Assembly (NCBI GenBank): GCA_021404785.1
Contig: QWHH01000005.1
Location: forward strand, 186,001 to 250,000
Direction: 5' to 3'
DNA: 64,000 nt
From: Lysobacterales bacterium PRO7
GTDB lineage: Bacteria; Pseudomonadota; Gammaproteobacteria; Xanthomonadales; Rhodanobacteraceae
Numbering within the stretch: position 1 is the first letter of the stretch; the number at the start of each line of letters is the position of its first letter. The position numbers and the translations under genes were made by a program. This document shows, piece by piece, positions 43,418 to 55,408 of this stretch. A model generated the notes under the pieces. The model worked only from the letters and a program-made list of their open reading frames with translations. It did not search any database and was not told the origin of the DNA.

Positions 43418-44941
43418 TCAGCCAAATCTTGGCTTGGCGCCCCAGATTTCCTTCCACTTCGGCGGGATATCGCGGCAGACAAAGATTTCGTAGCCGGAAG
43501 CCGACTCTTCGTTGTCGACGCCCTCGCTGTTGCGGAAGCGACCGTATGGCGTGCATTTCGCCACGGATCCCTTTTCGCCTTCCGCAGTATTACCAAGTTC
43601 GATGACCGTCAGTGGTGGCGGATCGCCATAGCCGCGGTACCAATAGGAATTGGTGCGGCTGATCGCCGGCGGCAGCCCAAGCGCGGGACCGTACAGGTCG
43701 ATCGCCCCGGCTTCACCGTAATTGTTGGCCAGGATCGCGGTGTGCGCGCGTTCTGCCTCCGGCAGCGAACGGTAGATTTCCGCGACGCGCTGCGCCAATT
43801 CCTGCCAACCGATCTGCTCGGCAAAATCATCATGAGCTCGGCGGCTGATCGTCCATCCGCGCGAATTGACCGGTGCGATCGGCAGCGCCACCATGGCACT
43901 GCTGACCGCCGCCAGCACCAGCAGCAGGCCACCGGCGACGCGCAGGCCTGTCGCCGCGAAAGGCTTCAATTGTTCAATCCAGCGCTCCCAGGCCACCGCG
44001 CCGGCGGCAAGCAGCATCGGATAGGCCGGCGCCATGTAATAGCCACGGCCACGCGCCAACGCGAACAGGGCCAGCGGCACCAGATACAGGAAGGCCACGA
44101 TCCGGTAGCGCGCGCCGTCGCGCCCCATCGTCACGAACCACAGCCCCGCCACCCATAACGGCAAAGTGAACAGGCTGGCATTTCCATACAGCTGATCCGG
44201 AAAATATCCGCTGGTGCGTCCCCAGCGGATGTCGCGCTCATGGATGTGCCGGACGAAATCCAGATACACGAAATCGTGCTGCACCTGCCACAGGAAATTC
44301 GGCAGGAAAAGCAGCAGCGAAAGCGCGACGCCGGCCCACAACCATGGGCTGCGCAACTGCGCGCGCATGCGTGTGGCGAGGACGCCGGCCACCAGGCCCG
44401 CGACGCAGAAACCGATCGTATAGCGCGTAAGCATGCCAAGGCCTATCGCCGCGCCGATCGCAAGCCACCAACGCGGATTGCCGGTGTTGATCAGGCGCAG
44501 CAGCAACCACACCAGCAGCACCCACCACAGGAAATCGAAGGACACGTACATGAACTCGCTGCCCGCCAGCAGCGTGAACGGCATGCAGGCCGTGGCCAGG
44601 GCCGCAACGAAACGTGCGCGGCTGTTGCCGCCCAACTCACCGGCGATCAACCCGACCAATACCACGGCGATGCACTGCGCCAGTGCGGAGAAAATCCGGA
44701 ACCCGGTCAGCGAGGTTCCGAACAACAGCAGCTCGATGCGTCCGAGGAATGCCGTCAAGGGCGGATACGCGACATATCCCCACGCCAGATGGCGCGCATC
44801 GTCGAGCACCTGCAGCTCGTCGCGGTGAAATCCGTAATGGCCGTTGCACAGCAGGTGCACGACGAACAAGGCGGCGGCGAGAAACAACACCGGATAATTC
44901 TCGCGCAGCCGGAATGTGCGCTCGGTTGGGGACGGGTTCAT
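43418..44941 (-). CDS. GT39/ArnT-like membrane glycosyltransferase
   Basis: 507-residue polytopic protein with about 10-12 membrane helices. Residues 40-60 give GHYGFHRDELQVLDDARHL, in which the Asp-Glu pair in the first outside loop is the catalytic mark of the dolichyl-phosphate-mannose/ArnT superfamily (GT39/GT83). This is followed by GYVAYPPLTAFLGRIE. Such enzymes transfer sugars from polyprenyl-phosphate donors to lipids or proteins on the periplasmic side; the acceptor here is unknown. The start overlaps the recJ stop (ATGA), so it is coupled into the car-greA-recJ run. A soluble C-terminal domain of about 120 residues follows the last helix. Confidence 0.85.
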   Translation of the reverse strand: MNPSPTERTFRLRENYPVLFLAAALFVVHLLCNGHYGFHRDELQVLDDARHLAWGYVAYPPLTAFLGRIELLLFGTSLTGFRIFSALAQCIAVVLVGLIAGELGGNSRARFVAALATACMPFTLLAGSEFMYVSFDFLWWVLLVWLLLRLINTGNPRWWLAIGAAIGLGMLTRYTIGFCVAGLVAGVLATRMRAQLRSPWLWAGVALSLLLFLPNFLWQVQHDFVYLDFVRHIHERDIRWGRTSGYFPDQLYGNASLFTLPLWVAGLWFVTMGRDGARYRIVAFLYLVPLALFALARGRGYYMAPAYPMLLAAGAVAWERWIEQLKPFAATGLRVAGGLLLVLAAVSSAMVALPIAPVNSRGWTISRRAHDDFAEQIGWQELAQRVAEIYRSLPEAERAHTAILANNYGEAGAIDLYGPALGLPPAISRTNSYWYRGYGDPPPLTVIELGNTAEGEKGSVAKCTPYGRFRNSEGVDNEESASGYEIFVCRDIPPKWKEIWGAKPRFG

Positions 44942-46710
44942 GCGCTTTCCATGTGGAGTATCAGCAATTGCAACGATTGTGCGCCGTTCCATTCGTTGAC
45001 GTCGAGTTGAAACGCCGCGCGCAGACGCGCTGGCGGCGCTTCGCCGACGTAGCCGTTGAATGCGATGGCATCCATCAAAACGGTGCGATCACGATGATGC
45101 AGTTTGAGCTTGATGTGCCGCTCGCCGACGACCTTCCACGACTCGACCGTGAATTCGTCGTCGAACACGGGTTCGGGAAACGCCTGACCCCACGGTCCGG
45201 CATAACGCAACAGCTGCGCCAGCTCCAGCGAAAAATCGGACTCTGCCAATTCACCATCCGTCATGAGCACGGCATCGAGCATTTCCGGCGCCAGACGTTC
45301 ACGCGCGACCGCATCGAATGCCGCGCCGAAAGTTTGCAGATCGGCGCGATTCAGGCTGAGTCCGGCGGCCATGGCGTGTCCGCCAAAGCACTGGATCAGG
45401 CCCGGATGGCGCGCATCCACTTCGGCCAACGCATCGCGCAGGTGGAACCCGGGTATCGATCGACCGGAAGCCTTTACTTCGCCATTGTGTTCGCCCGTGG
45501 GAGCACAGGCAATTACCGGCCTGTGCAGGGACTCCTTGAGTTTCGATGCAACCAGGCCAACCACGCCGTGATGCCAGCCCGGATCGAACAGCACGACGCC
45601 ATGCGGCAGACCTTCCGCGCCCCGGCTGGCAATCCACTTTTCCACTTCCGCCTGTGCCTGCGCGGTCATGCCGTCCTGCAATTCGCGGCGTTCGATGTTG
45701 ATCGCGGACAGCGTTTCCGCCAAATCGGCAGCTCGGCCAGCGTCGTCCGTCAGCAGGCATTCGATGCCGAGCGTCATGTCTTCAAGCCGGCCTGCCGCGT
45801 TGAGGCGCGGCCCGACGACAAAGCCCAGATCGCTGGCGACGGCGCGCGCGATGTCGCGCCGTCCGGCCGTGAACAGCGCGCCGATGCCGGCGCATGTACG
45901 GCGCGCACGGATGCGTTTCAATCCCGCATCGACCAGAATCCGATTGTTGCGATCCAAAGGCACGAGGTCCGCAACCGTGCCGAGTGCGACAAGATCCAGT
46001 AGCACGGAGAGGTCTGGTTCCGATGTCGCCGCGAATCGTCCGGACTCGCGCATGCGTGAGCGCAAGACCAGCAGCAGGTAGAACATCACGCCGACGCCGG
46101 CAAGGCATCTCAAGTGCGCATCCTGCGCACCAACGTCAAGAAGCGGCCATCCTTGGCCGCATTTTTCAATTTGCCCTTCAGCGTTCGGGTTCACAATCGC
46201 ATCTGCAACCGGCAACGTCGCGCCGGGCAAATGATGATCGGTCACGATCACGCGCATGCCGTGTGCCCTGGCCGCCGCAACGCCCGCGTGCGCGGCAATG
46301 CCGTTGTCCACGGTGATCAGAAGATCGGGTTTGCGTGGCAGCAATTCCTCGACAATGGCGGGGCTCAGGCCATAGCCGTGGCGCATACGGTTTGGCACTG
46401 CGTAATCGACCTGACGCGCACCGAGCAGGCGCAGGCCGCGCACCGCCAGCGCAGTGCCGGTCGCGCCGTCGCAGTCGAAATCGCCGACGATGACGATGCG
46501 CACGTCGTCGCGGATTGCGGCCAGAAGTATCTCGCAGGCGCGATCCATGCCGCCGATCGTCGGTGGCAGCAATCCGGCCAACCGATAATCGATCTCGTCC
46601 GGCGAGGCAATACCGCGCGACGCGTAAACACGCCGCAATACGGGATGGACAGCGTCGGGCCATTGCGTTGTCAGCCCCGGCACAACACGCCGCTGGATGC
46701 GTGGCGTCAT
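44938..46710 (-). CDS. recJ: Single-strand-specific 5'-3' exonuclease RecJ
   Basis: 590-residue DHH-family nuclease for RecF-pathway recombination and mismatch repair. Metal-binding motifs are VGDFDCDGATGT (Asp77, 79, 81), TVDNG, the DHH at 158-160, and LLDLVALGTVADLVP. The DHHA1 part has FGGHAMAAG, and the OB-type C-terminal domain follows. Between NPNAEG and LAGVGVMFY there are about 25 residues where relatives have about 10. The extra DNA is two perfect hairpins (46114-46160) translated in frame. The insert lies on a surface loop in known RecJ structures, so activity may be kept. Start and end both overlap neighbours (ATGA). Confidence 0.95.
   Translation of the reverse strand: MTPRIQRRVVPGLTTQWPDAVHPVLRRVYASRGIASPDEIDYRLAGLLPPTIGGMDRACEILLAAIRDDVRIVIVGDFDCDGATGTALAVRGLRLLGARQVDYAVPNRMRHGYGLSPAIVEELLPRKPDLLITVDNGIAAHAGVAAARAHGMRVIVTDHHLPGATLPVADAIVNPNAEGQIEKCGQGWPLLDVGAQDAHLRCLAGVGVMFYLLLVLRSRMRESGRFAATSEPDLSVLLDLVALGTVADLVPLDRNNRILVDAGLKRIRARRTCAGIGALFTAGRRDIARAVASDLGFVVGPRLNAAGRLEDMTLGIECLLTDDAGRAADLAETLSAINIERRELQDGMTAQAQAEVEKWIASRGAEGLPHGVVLFDPGWHHGVVGLVASKLKESLHRPVIACAPTGEHNGEVKASGRSIPGFHLRDALAEVDARHPGLIQCFGGHAMAAGLSLNRADLQTFGAAFDAVARERLAPEMLDAVLMTDGELAESDFSLELAQLLRYAGPWGQAFPEPVFDDEFTVESWKVVGERHIKLKLHHRDRTVLMDAIAFNGYVGEAPPARLRAAFQLDVNEWNGAQSLQLLILHMESA
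46112..46162. repeat. Paired GGA-loop hairpins inserted in recJ
   Basis: GTGCGCA-TCC-TGCGCAC (46114-46130) and GCGGCCA-TCCT-TGGCCGC (46143-46160), both with perfect seven-base stems and thirteen bases apart (gap included in frame). The loops read GGA and AGGA on the coding strand. The block is a multiple of three and has no stop in the recJ frame. The same loop and CA/TG closing pairs appear at 12725-12787 and 60739-60753. Confidence 0.75.
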
Positions 46711-47594
46711 CGCCGCACGCGCCGCCAGATGCGCCAGCGATGCGCGTGCCGGTAATGCACGCGCTCGCCGCTGGTGAAAAAAAAATCAATGCTGGAAAAC
46801 CTGCGCGTGTCGATCGCGGGAATCTGCTCCGCATCGATCAGCACATTCGCATTCGTGCCGGCTTTCGCCAACGCGGCATGCGCATCGACAATGGGAATCT
46901 TCGCCAATTTCGACAACGCGACGACAACCGGATCGCTGCTGGCCACGGCGCCGAATCGCGTCCGCACCCAATCCGGCAGCTTGCCGGCACCCCAGAACCA
47001 CAGGCTGTTCGCCGGAACCTGGCCTCGCTGCGCGCGGCGCGCATTGACCGGATGATTGTGCAAGATTACCTGCGCCTCGTTGAACAGGTTTCGCCACTGG
47101 CGTTCGTTGTCGCCGCGCGGCAGATGCGTGATCAAGTTATCGCCGAGCACATCGACCGGGTCAGCGAACACGGGAAGTCGCGCATCGATCGGGCAACGCA
47201 AATACCAGCGATCCGGACGCGTCGCCTCCAACGGAAATCCGGCATCGCCAAACAGCGGCCGCATTGCGCGCGCGAGTTCGTCGCTATCTTCACGCGACAA
47301 TCCAATCTCGCCGCAGGCCATCAGGCGAGCGGTCACGGCGTCTACCATCGCGTACGCAGGATCTGCCCGCAGCCACAACGCCCCCGCCGCATCGCTCGCA
47401 TCGAGACTGCGCGTCAGCGCGGCTACCGGAAAGGTCGTACCGATGAATTCGAAGCATTCACGCAAGGCTGCAGCGCTACCGGGTTTGGCGTCTGCGCGGC
47501 GGTCGCCACGCGCAAGCCAGGATGCGAGTCGCGGCGTGCGCTCAACGCGCGGCAGCGGCGGCAACAACAGCGTCAGCGCAGGCTTGCGCGACAC
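46707..47594 (-). CDS. rpfE: RpfE-like protein (phosphoglycerate-mutase-like regulator family)
   Basis: 295-residue cytosolic protein; starts with GTG at 47594. It matches by position and general character the RpfE proteins of Xanthomonas, which lie between greA and recJ and were named from the rpf cluster. Their biochemical function is not known, although some are annotated as phosphoglycerate-mutase-like. Visible segments include a Leu/Pro-rich start (LTLLLPPLPRVER), WYLRCPIDARLPVFADPVDVLG and NSLWFWGAGKLPDW. I see no catalytic signature. The stop overlaps the recJ start and greA ends three bases before it. Naming rests mainly on synteny. Confidence 0.8.
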   Translation of the reverse strand: MSRKPALTLLLPPLPRVERTPRLASWLARGDRRADAKPGSAAALRECFEFIGTTFPVAALTRSLDASDAAGALWLRADPAYAMVDAVTARLMACGEIGLSREDSDELARAMRPLFGDAGFPLEATRPDRWYLRCPIDARLPVFADPVDVLGDNLITHLPRGDNERQWRNLFNEAQVILHNHPVNARRAQRGQVPANSLWFWGAGKLPDWVRTRFGAVASSDPVVVALSKLAKIPIVDAHAALAKAGTNANVLIDAEQIPAIDTRRFSSIDFFFTSGERVHYRHAHRWRIWRRVRR

Positions 47595-47597
47595 GGG

Positions 47598-48073
47598 TCA
47601 GTCGCCGTAACGAACGGAAAGAATCTCGTAGCTTTTCACGCCGTTCGGCGCCTGGAACTCGAAGCTGTCGCCCTCGCTCTTGCCGATCAGCGCGCGCGCC
47701 AGCGGCGAGTTCACCGCGATCAGGCGCTGCTTGATGTCGGCCTCGAGGTCGCCGACGATCTGGTAGGTGACTTCGCTGTTGCTGGATTCGTCGAGCAGTT
47801 CGACGGTCGCGCCAAACACGACCTTGCCGTTCGGATTCAGGCGCGCCACGTCGATGACTTCGGCGTAGCTCAACGCGGCTTCCAGTTCCTGGATGCGCCC
47901 TTCGACGAAGCCCTGCTGTTCGCGTGCGGCGTGGTATTCGGCGTTTTCCTTCAGGTCGCCGTGAGCGCGTGCTTCGGCGATCGCCGCGATGATGCGCGGG
48001 CGCTCTACGGACTTGAGCCGTTCGACTTCCGCGCGCAGGCGCTCGGCGCCCTTGGTTGTCATGGGTGATCGTT

Positions 48074-48077
<4 letters not shown>
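47598..48077 (-). CDS. greA: Transcription elongation factor GreA
   Basis: 159-residue factor that rescues backtracked RNA polymerase by stimulating transcript cleavage. The N-terminal coiled coil (1-75) includes the tip acidic pair in [20 protein letters not shown], the most conserved part of the family. The C-terminal FKBP-like domain has [25 protein letters not shown] and ends normally. The start at 48077 overlaps the carB stop (ATGA) and aligns with E. coli GreA from the first residue. In several gammaproteobacteria greA likewise follows carAB. Confidence 0.97.
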
Positions 48078-51302
<3,225 letters not shown>

Positions 51303-51310
<8 letters not shown>

Positions 51311-52436
51311 GCGTGCGGGCCTTGTTCATGAGGTCGGCGAAACGATCGAACAGATAGGCAATGTCGTGCGGTCCGGGCGAGGCTTCCGGATGGCCCTGGA
51401 AGCAGAACGCCGGCGCGTCGGTCAGCGCGAAGCCTTGCAGCGAGCCGTCGAACAACGAGGTATGCGTCACGCGCGCGTTCTTCGGCAGCGTCGCCGGGTC
51501 GACCGCAAAACCGTGATTTTGCGAAGTCACCAGCACGCGGCCGTCATCATGATCTTTCACGGGATGATTCGCGCCGTGATGGCCGAATTTCATCTTCAGC
51601 GTCTTCGCGCCGAGCGCGAGGCCCATGATCTGGTGGCCGAGGCAAATACCGAACAGTGGAATCTTCTTGGCGATGAATTCGCGCGTCGCGGCGATGGCGT
51701 AATCGCAGGCCGCTGGATCGCCGGGTCCATTGGAGAGGAACACGCCGTCCGGATCCATCGCCAACACTTCGGATGCCGGAGTCTGCGCCGGCACCACCGT
51801 GACCTCGCAGCCGCGATCGGCGAGCAGGCGCAGGATGTTGCGCTTGACGCCGAAATCGTAGGCCGCCACGCGATACTTGCGTTCCGGCTTCGCAAACGTG
51901 CCCGTGTCCAGGTCGTAGCTGCCTTCGGCGAACGTATACTTGTTCTTCGTGCAGACGACCTTGGCCAGGTCCATGCCGTTCAGCCCCGGGAATTCGCGCG
52001 CGGCGGTGAGTGCGGCTTCCGCGGACGCGGCCTCGCCCGCCATCAGGCAGCCGTTCTGCGCGCCGGTCTCGCGCAGGATACGCGTGAGCCGGCGTGTGTC
52101 GACCTCGGCGATGGCGACGATGCCGTTACGGCGCAGGTAATCCGGCAGGGTTTCGCTGCTGCGCCAGTTGCTGGCCAGGCGCGGCAAATCGCGGATCACG
52201 AGTCCGGCGGCTTGCACTCGTCCGGATTCCTCGTCGGCCGCGTTGCAGCCGGTGTTGCCGATATGCGGATAGGTCAGGGTGACGATCTGCTGCGCGTAGG
52301 AAGGATCGGTGAGGATTTCCTGATACCCCGTCATCGCCGTGTTGAATACCACTTCGCCAACGCTGCGGCCTTCCGCGCCAATGGATGTCCCGCAGAAAAT
52401 GCTGCCGTCGGCGAGTGCGAGGATGGCTGGATGCAT
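51303..52436 (-). CDS. carA: Carbamoyl-phosphate synthase small (glutaminase) subunit
   Basis: 377-residue subunit that hydrolyses glutamine and channels ammonia to CarB. The N-terminal domain has [19 protein letters not shown]; the class I amidotransferase domain has the nucleophile Cys in [11 protein letters not shown] and the His/Glu pair in [11 protein letters not shown]. The start at 52436 ([14 protein letters not shown]) agrees with the family; an in-frame ATG at 52454 would add six residues. A TAAAAT -10-like hexamer on the minus strand at 52526-52521 suggests the operon promoter lies just upstream. dapB, a frequent upstream neighbour, is absent. Confidence 0.97.
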
Positions 52437-52550
52437 GGCTTCGCCTGAAAACATTGGATACACGAACACCCGCGAGCTGGCGCGAGCCAGCCCGTGGATC
52501 GAGGTTACGGGCGAGTGCGGATTTTACCGGCGCGGGGGGGCTTGTGTCTA

Positions 52551-54011
52551 TCAAAGAAGCCAATCAATCGGTAACCATGTAAGCACGGTCACGAATGCGC
52601 GTTGCCAGACCGTGCTGCCGGGTTCACGGCGATGCACGATCTCAACGCCTTCGTTGCGCTCGACCCATTCCAGGCGGTGCCCACGCAGCCTCACCTCATA
52701 GGCGTTTGCCACAACGCCCTGCACGAACTCATCGGCGCTGGCCGTCGCCATTTCGGCGCTGTCGATGACGAATCCCATCTCGGTGTTCAGGCGTACCGAG
52801 CGCTGGTCGAAATTGAACGAACCGATGAACAGGCGCTGGCGATCCACTGAGAATGTTTTTGCGTGCAGGCTCGACGCGGAACTTCCGTGGAAGCCTTGCG
52901 CGCGCCACCAACGCCGCCGAGCCGGCGTGTGCCGGCGCAATTCGTACAGCTTGACGCCGGCACGCAACAGCTTGTGGCGGCGCTTGGCGTAACCTGAATG
53001 CACGGCAAGCACATCGGTCGCTTCCAGCGCATTGGTCAGCACGGCAACGTGCAGGCCTTCGCGCGCGCGACTGCAGAAAAACCCCGCGCCGCGCGAAGTC
53101 GGCACGAAATATGGCGAAATCACGTACACCTCGCGTTCCATCCCGCCAAGGGTGCGCGCCAGCCGCGTCGCCATCAGGTCGGTATCCCTTTCGCGCGCAA
53201 GGCCCTTTTTCGGATCGTCGCTGACCAGGCGCGTCGGTGCCCAGGTCAGGGACTGCCTGCCAGCGAGCAAATCCCGCACGAGCGCTGAACGCCGGATCGA
53301 GTCGAGGTACGCCGCCGCCCTGGGACCCTGCACGCGCGCATTCGCGGCAACGGCGAAATCCGCCAGCGCCTTTTCCGGCGCGGCGGGCAGCACACGTGCG
53401 ACGGGCAGTGCCGACGCACTGTTCCAGTAACGCTCGAAATCCCGTTCAACCGCATCGGCAACCGGGCCGATGCCCAGCACGTCCAGATCGACGAACAAGG
53501 CCTGCTTGCCGGCATCGAAATATTCGTCGCCGATGTTGCGCCCACCGACGATCGTGGCCTGCGCGTCGGCGGTGAACGATTTGTTGTGCATGCGCCGGTT
53601 CAGACGCGAAAAATCGGTGAGATAGCCCAGCCAGCGCCAGCGCCGCTGGCGGAACGGATTGAACAGGCGGATTTCGATGCGTGGATGGCTGTCGAGCGCG
53701 GCCAGTACCGGGTCCAGACCACTGGTGTTGTTGTCGTCGAGCAGCAGGCGCACGCGCACGCCGCGATCGGCCGCGCGGCGAATCGCCTCGAACAGCAAGG
53801 CGCCCGACAGGTCGTTGCGCCAGATGTAGTACTGCACGTCGAGAGTGCGCGTTGCCGCATCCGCGAGCAGCACGCGGGCGGCCAGGCTGTCGCGCGCGTC
53901 ATGCAGTTCGACGAGTCCGGATTCATCGGCGTGCGCTCGCGTTTGCGCCGCCAGCGACGATTCCAGCGGACATGCGGAAGCTGCGGGTGCTTCGGGCACG
54001 GTGGCGGTCAT
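52551..54011 (-). CDS. Phospholipase D-family protein (cardiolipin synthase C-like)
   Basis: 486 residues with two HKD active-site motifs: HNKSFTADAQATIVGGRNIGDEYFD in the first half and HAKTFSVDRQRLFIGSFNFDQRS in the second, each with the downstream Gly/Asn-Arg pattern. The fold and size resemble E. coli ClsC (YmdC), which makes cardiolipin from phosphatidylglycerol and phosphatidylethanolamine. There is no clear membrane helix at the N-terminus. The start at 54011 was chosen as the ATG just before family-like sequence (the open frame runs further up). It is separated from carA by about 115 bp and from the HDAC gene by about 95 bp. Confidence 0.88.
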   Translation of the reverse strand: MTATVPEAPAASACPLESSLAAQTRAHADESGLVELHDARDSLAARVLLADAATRTLDVQYYIWRNDLSGALLFEAIRRAADRGVRVRLLLDDNNTSGLDPVLAALDSHPRIEIRLFNPFRQRRWRWLGYLTDFSRLNRRMHNKSFTADAQATIVGGRNIGDEYFDAGKQALFVDLDVLGIGPVADAVERDFERYWNSASALPVARVLPAAPEKALADFAVAANARVQGPRAAAYLDSIRRSALVRDLLAGRQSLTWAPTRLVSDDPKKGLARERDTDLMATRLARTLGGMEREVYVISPYFVPTSRGAGFFCSRAREGLHVAVLTNALEATDVLAVHSGYAKRRHKLLRAGVKLYELRRHTPARRRWWRAQGFHGSSASSLHAKTFSVDRQRLFIGSFNFDQRSVRLNTEMGFVIDSAEMATASADEFVQGVVANAYEVRLRGHRLEWVERNEGVEIVHRREPGSTVWQRAFVTVLTWLPIDWLL

Positions 54012-54105
54012 GCGGCCAATGCTGACGCGGTAATGGGGAAATGTCGAATCGTTCCTCGCCGCGCGAACAAGAAAAAAACCGCGTCGCAGCGCGGGACACA
54101 CGGCG

Positions 54106-54951
54106 TCAGTCTGTCGCGTCGGGGCCGAACACTGCCAAACACTCGCGCATCGTGTTGTCATGTATGTCGAGTACCTTGCGCAGCGGATTCTGGTATCCGC
54201 CGGCAAGATTCCACGCCACCGGCAGGCGCAGCGCCTTGCACTCGCCGAACACCAGGCGGTCGCGCGTGCGCAACTGCTCGGTCGTCAGCCAGCCGCCCAG
54301 CGGGTCGTCGACGTGCGGATCGGCGCCGGCCTGGTACAGCAGCACGTCGCAATCGGCAAAGGGCCGCACGATCCGCGGGATCGCTTCCAGAAACGCCTCG
54401 GCCTGATCCACGGCGTCCCAATCCGCATCGGCGGAATAGTGCCTGATCCAATCGAGATGCCGATGACGGATGATGTCCGTCGTGCCATTGCCGTAGTGCT
54501 CGTCGAAATCCAGAATTCCGACCCGGCAATCCTGCCGCTTCCAGCGCAGCACCTGTGCGGCGACAACAAGGCCATTGAACGTGCAATAGCCGCCGCCTTG
54601 TGCATAGCAGGCGTGATGGAAGCCCGATACCGGAGCCACGGCCACCGTGCCACGGGACAACGCGCACTCGGCGGCGGCCATCATTGCGCCGCAGGTGTAC
54701 GGAAGCGCCTCGGCGACGGCGGGCAGACGATTGCCGAAGCCGTTTTCGATGCTGCCGGAAAGCACGCCGCGCACGTATCCCGGATCATGCGCCAAGCCAA
54801 GCTGCTGGGGCGTCGCCGGCTTCGGTTCGATGTATTCCAACCCACGAAAGCGCTCGCGCCATGACGCCACCACCGAGCGCGGCTTGCTCGCGCTCGGCGA
54901 AAACGACTGCGCATCGGCGACCATCTTTTCCGTGTAAAACACGGCGACCAC
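54106..54951 (-). CDS. Histone deacetylase-family (class II-like) amidohydrolase
   Basis: 281-residue Zn-dependent deacetylase fold. Diagnostic elements are the twin histidines in SGFHHACYAQGGGYCTFNG, the metal-binding DFDEHYGNGT, and YQAGADPHVDDPLGG with the second Asp ligand. The catalytic Tyr region is NLAGGYQNPL. Bacterial members deacetylate acetylpolyamines, acetoin or acetyl-lysine; the substrate here cannot be told. The start codon is GTG at 54951, three bases after the stop of the upstream unknown gene, so the two are very likely translated together. Confidence 0.85.
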   Translation of the reverse strand: MVAVFYTEKMVADAQSFSPSASKPRSVVASWRERFRGLEYIEPKPATPQQLGLAHDPGYVRGVLSGSIENGFGNRLPAVAEALPYTCGAMMAAAECALSRGTVAVAPVSGFHHACYAQGGGYCTFNGLVVAAQVLRWKRQDCRVGILDFDEHYGNGTTDIIRHRHLDWIRHYSADADWDAVDQAEAFLEAIPRIVRPFADCDVLLYQAGADPHVDDPLGGWLTTEQLRTRDRLVFGECKALRLPVAWNLAGGYQNPLRKVLDIHDNTMRECLAVFGPDATD

Positions 54952-54954
54952 GGC

Positions 54955-55347
54955 TTACACCCGGTTGCCGAGGAAATACAGCCAGTCGTCGATGTTCAGG
55001 CGCAATGCCACGTCCGGATTGGCACTGAGCGCCTGATGCCAGCCTTCGTATTCGATCTTCTTCGATTGGTGGAGAGTGAGCTTGCTTTGGCACTGCTCCA
55101 ATTTGCTGCGCAGGTCGTCGCGAATGCTCACGCGCGCGCCGTTCTCCCAGTCGCGCGCCTTCGGATTGGAATAGCCGAGCACGATCTTCTCGTCGATCTC
55201 CAAGCCTTCCTCGCGAATCTTCTGCATCACCGCTTCGCGCTCGGCACGCCACCAGTCGAAGCGCTCGGCATGGTATTTCATCTTGGCCGCCGCCGCCTGG
55301 GCAATCTTGCCTGCCGTGTACTCGAACCGCCATTGATCTCTGCGCAT
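54955..55347 (-). CDS. Conserved-looking hypothetical protein coupled to the HDAC gene
   Basis: 130 residues, basic and helical, with no signal or membrane segment. It begins MRRDQWRFEYTAGKIAQAAA and has a long amphipathic centre (MKYHAERFDWWRAEREAVMQKIREEG), a segment GYSNPKARDWENGARVSIRDDL, and an aromatic end (DDWLYFLG). I do not recognise a domain. The start at 55347 is preferred (AGGA just before); an upstream ATG at 55365 is possible. It runs into the HDAC gene with a three-base gap and lies back-to-back with the methyltransferase remnant, hinting that it came with accessory DNA. Confidence 0.65.
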   Translation of the reverse strand: MRRDQWRFEYTAGKIAQAAAAKMKYHAERFDWWRAEREAVMQKIREEGLEIDEKIVLGYSNPKARDWENGARVSIRDDLRSKLEQCQSKLTLHQSKKIEYEGWHQALSANPDVALRLNIDDWLYFLGNRV

Positions 55348-55408
55348 GATCCTGCCCCGTTTCATCGAGCGCTGTTCGCCCGGGAGCCAGTGTCCCGCAC
55401 CGGCGTCG

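Noticed and set aside
42388-43596. Split of prfB into two genes or a pseudogene because of the internal TGA
   Set aside because: The TGA is part of the classic programmed frameshift signal, so this is one intact gene.
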